A stretch of DNA of 46,622 nt from Coleofasciculus sp. FACHB-1120 (GTDB lineage: Bacteria; Cyanobacteriota; Cyanobacteriia; Cyanobacteriales; FACHB-T130). The position numbers were made by a program, and so were the translations under genes. The notes under the pieces were generated by a model, which worked only from the letters and a program-made list of their open reading frames with translations, had not been told where the DNA came from and did not search any database. The stretch lies in contig NZ_JACJTV010000041.1 of the NCBI RefSeq assembly GCF_014698845.1, forward strand, positions 1 to 46,622, given 5' to 3'. Shown in pieces: positions 42,917 to 46,622 of the stretch; position 1 is the first letter of the stretch, and each line of letters starts with the position of its first letter.

Positions 42917-42944
42917 TCGTTTACGGGGATGGGTTAAAAATTCC

Positions 42945-42968
42945 CCCCTCTCCGTAAACGGAGAGGGG
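42945..42968. repeat. Host palindrome without insertion (CTCTCCG/CGGAGAG family)
   Basis: CCCCTCTCCGTAAACGGAGA plus GGGG forms a near-perfect hairpin, followed by TTGGGGGTGAGG. It matches the sequence reconstructed around MITE copy 1 and resembles 9894-9916. It therefore serves as an example of an unoccupied target. Confidence 0.7.
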
Positions 42969-43080
42969 TTGGGGGTGAGGTTCTTTTATAAATTGCATTC
43001 AAGTTAAAAAGAATTTTGCTAGTTTTTAAGCCTGCGTAGGTAGGCTTTGTCTTTGTGCATCTTTCGAGAGGAATTTATTC

Positions 43081-43716
43081 ATGAATGCTGAAGTCACTGT
43101 AGTTGAACATCCCTTGATCCAACATAAATTAACCCTGATGCGGCAAACGAAAACCAGCACAGGAAAATTTCGCAATCTCCTCAAAGAAATCGGGATGTTG
43201 TTAGCTTACGAGGTGACGCGGGATTTACCGCTAAAATATGAAGAAATAAAGACGCCTATTGCCCCCATGTTGGCACCGATGCTGGCTGCTGAAAAGAAGA
43301 TGGTGATTGTCTCAATTATGCGGGCAGGACAGGGGATTTTAGATGGAATTTTGGAACTGATTCCTTCAGCAAGAGTTGGGCATATTGGTTTATATCGCGA
43401 CCCGACTACTCATGTGGCGATCGAGTATTATTTCAAGGTTCCAAATGATATTGAACAGCGAGATATTTTGGTTGTCGATCCCATGTTGGCAACCGGAAAT
43501 TCAGCCGTTGCGGCGATTGACAGAATTAAAGAAGTTAGCCCGATGTCAATCAAGTTTTTGTGCTTGCTGGCAGCACCAGAGGGGATTGCACACTTACGTC
43601 GCGAACATCCGGACGTGTCTATTTATACGGCTGCAATTGACGAAAAATTAGATGAACACGGTTATATTGTCCCAGGACTTGGGGATGCAGGCGATCGCTT
43701 GTACGGGACAAAGTAG
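43081..43716 (+). CDS. upp: Uracil phosphoribosyltransferase
   Basis: This enzyme makes UMP from uracil and PRPP. The 211-residue protein has [20 protein letters not shown], a PRPP-binding loop [20 protein letters not shown], and the C-terminal uracil-binding [26 protein letters not shown] ribosome-binding site precedes the ATG. In yeast the URC pathway requires a uracil phosphoribosyltransferase (URC6), so placement after urc1 and urc4 suggests entry of uracil into this route, though it also serves normal salvage. The 435-base gap to urc4 is filled with repeats, so it probably has its own promoter. Confidence 0.95.
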   Translation: MNAEVTVVEHPLIQHKLTLMRQTKTSTGKFRNLLKEIGMLLAYEVTRDLPLKYEEIKTPIAPMLAPMLAAEKKMVIVSIMRAGQGILDGILELIPSARVGHIGLYRDPTTHVAIEYYFKVPNDIEQRDILVVDPMLATGNSAVAAIDRIKEVSPMSIKFLCLLAAPEGIAHLRREHPDVSIYTAAIDEKLDEHGYIVPGLGDAGDRLYGTK

Positions 43717-43726
43717 CGATTAGGAT

Positions 43727-44386
43727 TTAGGTTTTGATGATTGAAATCAGTTGGGAAATCTCGTTAACGACAAAAGTTGGGTTGAGTGCTAAACATTTTG
43801 CGCGATCGCCATAACCATAAGTAGCCCAACAAGCATCTAACCCAGCATTTTTAGCAAACATTAAGTCTACATGACTGTCGCCAAATACTAAAACTTCGTT
43901 ACTTTGGATGTCTGGATAAATTGGCTGGATGACTGAGTGGAATAATCTTGCATCCGGTTTGGTTGGCGTTTGTCCGTCATCGCCAATAACCAGATCGAAG
44001 TCAGTATTAATTTTTAGCTTTTCTACGGCAAGCTTTAAAAACTTAGTGTGTTTGACGCTAACAATTGCTAAGTTCAACCCCTCGGAGGATGCAGCTTGAA
44101 TCACTTGCTTCACTCCCGAAAATAAATCGATTTTTAATAACCCTTCTGTTTGATAAAAGTGTCTAAAAGTTTGAATCCATGTAGGAATTTCTTCGGGCGC
44201 GATCGCTGGATAAAAAATCGGGAAAGCCTCAGCAAGCGTAACGCCAATGACTGAGCGAATCTGTTCTTCATCTGGCGGGTCGATGTTAAATGTCTGGAAG
44301 GTTTTGATAACGCACGAGATGATAGCTGGATGGGTAATTGCTAAAGTGCCATCAAAGTCAAAAATAATTAACTGATATCGACTCAT
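43727..44386 (-). CDS. HAD-superfamily phosphatase (Gph/PpaX-like)
   Basis: A 219-residue haloacid-dehalogenase hydrolase. Motif I is IIFDFDGTLA (Asp10, Asp12), motif II Ser in LAIVSVKHTKF, motif III Lys in QTPTKPDARLF and motif IV in VLVFGDSHVDLMFAKNAGLD. An alpha-helical C1 cap lies between residues 15 and 85. Similar proteins are phosphoglycolate phosphatases, pyrophosphatases or nucleotidases. It overlaps by four bases the upstream nucleoside-type permease, so a nucleotide-related substrate is plausible, but not shown. It converges on upp. Confidence 0.87.
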   Translation of the reverse strand: MSRYQLIIFDFDGTLAITHPAIISCVIKTFQTFNIDPPDEEQIRSVIGVTLAEAFPIFYPAIAPEEIPTWIQTFRHFYQTEGLLKIDLFSGVKQVIQAASSEGLNLAIVSVKHTKFLKLAVEKLKINTDFDLVIGDDGQTPTKPDARLFHSVIQPIYPDIQSNEVLVFGDSHVDLMFAKNAGLDACWATYGYGDRAKCLALNPTFVVNEISQLISIIKT

Positions 44387-45318
44387 TGTTCGCGACTTTC
44401 GGGAATGTAAGGAACACCGAGGGCGGCGGGAGGGGTTGATTTGCCAGCTAATCCTACTAGCGCCAATAGCGCAATGACATAAGGCAACATTACTAAAAAT
44501 TGATAGGGAATATTCAGATTAAAGGCTTGAATTCGCAGTTGCAAAGCTTCTGTAGCACCGAATAACAGGCAAGCTAAAGCCGTGCTGAAAGGATGCCATC
44601 TGCCAAAAATCAAAGCTGCAAGGGCGATAAAACCTCTTCCTGCACTCATATCCTCTACAAAGAATCTGACGTGAACTAATGTTAGATAAGCTCCTCCTAA
44701 ACCTGCAAGACAGCCGCTGAGAGTGACTGCAACATAGCGGACCTTGGTGACAGAAACGCCAGCAGTATCCGCAGCACGGGGATATTCTCCAACGGCGCGT
44801 AAAGATAAGCCTAAACTTGTACGAAATAGCAGGTATGTACTCAGGGGAACTAACAGAAATAATAAGTAAATTAAGGGGTCTTGATTGAAGAGGAGATTCC
44901 CAATAATCGGAATGTGTTTTAATCCGGGAATGCCAATGATTTGAATGCCTGGTAGTTGCTGCGCCTGACCGCTATTAAATAAGACACGCGACCAGAAAGA
45001 AGTCAATCCCGCTGCTGTAAGATTGATGGCAAGTCCAGATACTAATTGATCGACGCGCAAGGTAACGCACAGATAGGCATGAAGCAGTCCAACCAATCCC
45101 CCGACGGCGATTGCTAACAGCATTCCCAGCCAAACATTGCCAGTAAAAAATGCTCCTGCCGCACTCGAAAATGCCCCGGAGAGTAACATTCCTTCTAGTC
45201 CAATATTTAGCACTCCCGATCGTTCGGAAAACAGCCCGCCAAGGGCAGCAAAGGCTAACGGTACTGAGAGGCGCAGGCTGGCAATTAGATAGTCGGTGAA
45301 AAAGTTGAGATTGTCCAT
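44383..45318 (-). CDS. ABC transporter permease, nucleoside/BmpA type (NupQ/YufQ-like)
   Basis: A 311-residue BPD_transp_2-family permease with eight to nine spans. The family signatures are SERSGVLNIGLEGMLLSGAF near residue 31 and RAVGEYPRAADTAGVSVTKV near 175. YVAVTLSGCLAGLGGAYLTL then GFIALAALIFGRWHPF follow. Such proteins pair with a second permease, a two-domain ATPase and a BMP lipoprotein to import nucleosides. None of these is found in the window: upstream of its start come only repeats and the decayed ISAs1 element, so the remaining genes lie beyond the window or were lost. It is cotranscribed with the HAD phosphatase. Confidence 0.88.
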   Translation of the reverse strand: MDNLNFFTDYLIASLRLSVPLAFAALGGLFSERSGVLNIGLEGMLLSGAFSSAAGAFFTGNVWLGMLLAIAVGGLVGLLHAYLCVTLRVDQLVSGLAINLTAAGLTSFWSRVLFNSGQAQQLPGIQIIGIPGLKHIPIIGNLLFNQDPLIYLLFLLVPLSTYLLFRTSLGLSLRAVGEYPRAADTAGVSVTKVRYVAVTLSGCLAGLGGAYLTLVHVRFFVEDMSAGRGFIALAALIFGRWHPFSTALACLLFGATEALQLRIQAFNLNIPYQFLVMLPYVIALLALVGLAGKSTPPAALGVPYIPESREQ

Positions 45319-45456
45319 GTTGAATCAGGAATCTCTCCCCCAACCCCTCCCCTGCGAGTAGGGAGAATTCGTTCTAGAGAGAAATAAGACCAAGAGTGAG
45401 CAATAATCTTGATTGAAGCATAGTAAACAGAATCAGCCACTGGTTGAGACAGCAGT

Positions 45457-46525
45457 ATGGATCGAGAAAGCATTCTCACAAGCAGCCTGGTACAAAGACT
45501 GCAATGTATTAGAGATTACCGCGCAGGGCGAGGGAAGCGATACCCATTGTGGATGATGCTATTGATAGCGCTGTTGGGCGTCATGAGCGGTTGTCAAGGA
45601 TATAAAGCCCTAGAGGAGTTCGGCATCCGACATCATCAGAAGTTGTCTGAGGTGTTGGAGTTGAATCTAGAGCGGATGCCATCAGATACAACATTAAGGC
45701 GGATGTTTCAGGCAATCAACTTTGAGCAATTAACACAGCTGTTTAATACTTGGGCTAAAGAGCAGTTTGCACCACAAGCAGGAGAATGGGTAGCAGTGGA
45801 TGGCAAAAGCATCAAAGGCACTGTGCAAAATCGCTCGGATGCATTCCAAAATTTTGTGAGTGTGGTGTCAGCATACAGTCATCAACGGCGAGTGGTGCTA
45901 GCCCACAAGAGCTTTGAAAACAAAGTACGAAGTGAAATTCAGGTGGTGGAGCAGTTGCTAGCGGAGTTGTCACTCACAGGCGTGGTGGTCAGCATGGATG
46001 CCTTGCATTGTCAAAAAAAACCGTTGCCCGTTTAGTGGCACAAGGCAATGATTACTTGATTGCCGTCAAGGGCAATCAGCCAAAGTTGATGCAGCAGTTC
46101 CACGATGCCTGCGCTCATCTGGCACCGGATTCGCAAACCGTGCATTTGGATACATCCCACGGACGAGTGGTGCAGCGCACTACCCAGGTGTTTGCCGCAC
46201 CACCGACCCTAGCTGAGACTTGGCATCAGGCTCACAGCTAGGTTGTGATCTATCGTCAGGGGACGCGTCAGGGACATGCCTTTGCCACCACCAGTTTCTA
46301 TCTCACCAGTTTGAGTTTGTCTGCCGTCGAAGCTGCCTTGGGCATTCGTCAGCACCGCGACATTGAAAATGGACTGCATTAGGTCAGGGATGTCGTCTTC
46401 CAGGAGGATGCCGCACCTTTTACTCTCATGGCTCCAGCCCTCAACTGGTCTGTAGTGCGTTCGATTACCCTCAATCTATTTCGCTCTCATGGCTATCACT
46501 CCTTGACCACTGCCAGGCGTTGCTG
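45457..46525 (+). pseudogene. ISAs1-family transposase, frameshifted with internal stops
   Basis: The N-terminal 190 residues are intact-looking: RDYRAGRGKRYPLWMMLLIA, SDTTLRRMFQ and WVAVDGKSIKGTVQNRSD with a catalytic Asp. At an A8 run (46013-46020) the frame breaks: one more A would give HCQKKTVARLVAQGNDYLIA. After that, TAG interrupts at 46240-46242, before VVIYRQGTRQGHAFATTSFY, and a second TAG replaces Trp in ENGLH-W-VRDVVFQED at 46379-46381. Three lesions make it a pseudogene. It belongs to a different subgroup from the 2188-2992 copy. Element ends were not identified. Confidence 0.85.
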
Positions 46526-46622
46526 AATGGGGGTATGAATCAAGCTGGAACAGGCACATCCCAAAACTTCAGGTAGTGAAGTAACAAGCGAATTGAGTGT
46601 CTCAGCATTTCCTCGCTCTTGG

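Overview
The window is cyanobacterial chromosome. The photosystem II genes psbH and psbN sit in their usual divergent arrangement. HIP1 octamers (GCGATCGC) are scattered through genes and spacers on both strands. NtcA-type boxes, very large multi-domain sensor kinases and many short palindromic or heptanucleotide intergenic repeats point to a large-genome, probably filamentous, cyanobacterium. The species cannot be named from this sequence alone.

Layout. 1-3300: the end of an IS630 transposase, an ECF sigma / RskA-type anti-sigma pair, then a nest of repeats holding a decayed ISAs1-type element and a MITE-like element. 3300-4200: tatA, psbH, psbN. 4400-11400: a guanidine-utilisation locus. 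It has an NtcA-type promoter, a guanidine-I (ykkC) riboswitch with a transcription terminator, a Ni-dependent guanidine hydrolase, a private HypA/HypB nickel-insertion pair and a TauABC/SsuABC-like ABC transporter, followed by a cysteine hydrolase and a cupin. 11600-17700: a TauE/SafE permease, a small helical protein, a FAD oxidoreductase, a secreted protein, a methyltransferase, a DegT-type aminotransferase and a small hypothetical. 18000-24650: a 1805-residue Ser/Thr kinase-ATPase-GAF-histidine kinase, a histidine-kinase remnant and a dead solute-binding protein. 24800-26420: an AtzE/AtzG-like amidase pair. 26800-33840: a six-PAS histidine kinase, an Rcp1-like response regulator and a hybrid kinase. 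34400-38900: a carbohydrate ABC transporter (binding protein, two permeases, ATPase), followed by a broken porin. 40000-43720: a URC-type uracil catabolism cluster (GTP cyclohydrolase II-like Urc1, DUF1688 Urc4, uracil phosphoribosyltransferase). On the opposite strand beside it are a HAD phosphatase and a nucleoside-type ABC permease. The window ends in a second decayed ISAs1 transposase.

How it fits together. Three separate loci deal with nitrogen-rich C-N compounds. Guanidine hydrolase gives urea and ammonia. The URC route is known in yeast to release urea and ammonia from uracil. AtzEG-type enzymes cleave carboxybiuret-like ureido compounds. Two of the loci carry a GTA-N8-TAC box upstream, the NtcA nitrogen-control signature. 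The guanidine promoter also has a suitably spaced -10 and a guanidine-sensing riboswitch, so it looks like an AND gate: nitrogen-poor and guanidine present. The nitrogen-scavenging theme is an inference from gene content.

The most unusual structural signal is a MITE-like element present twice in opposite orientations (3082-3251 and 42727-42916). Both copies sit in the loop of the same kind of host palindromic repeat and are flanked by short direct repeats. An apparently empty version of that palindrome lies at 42945-42968.
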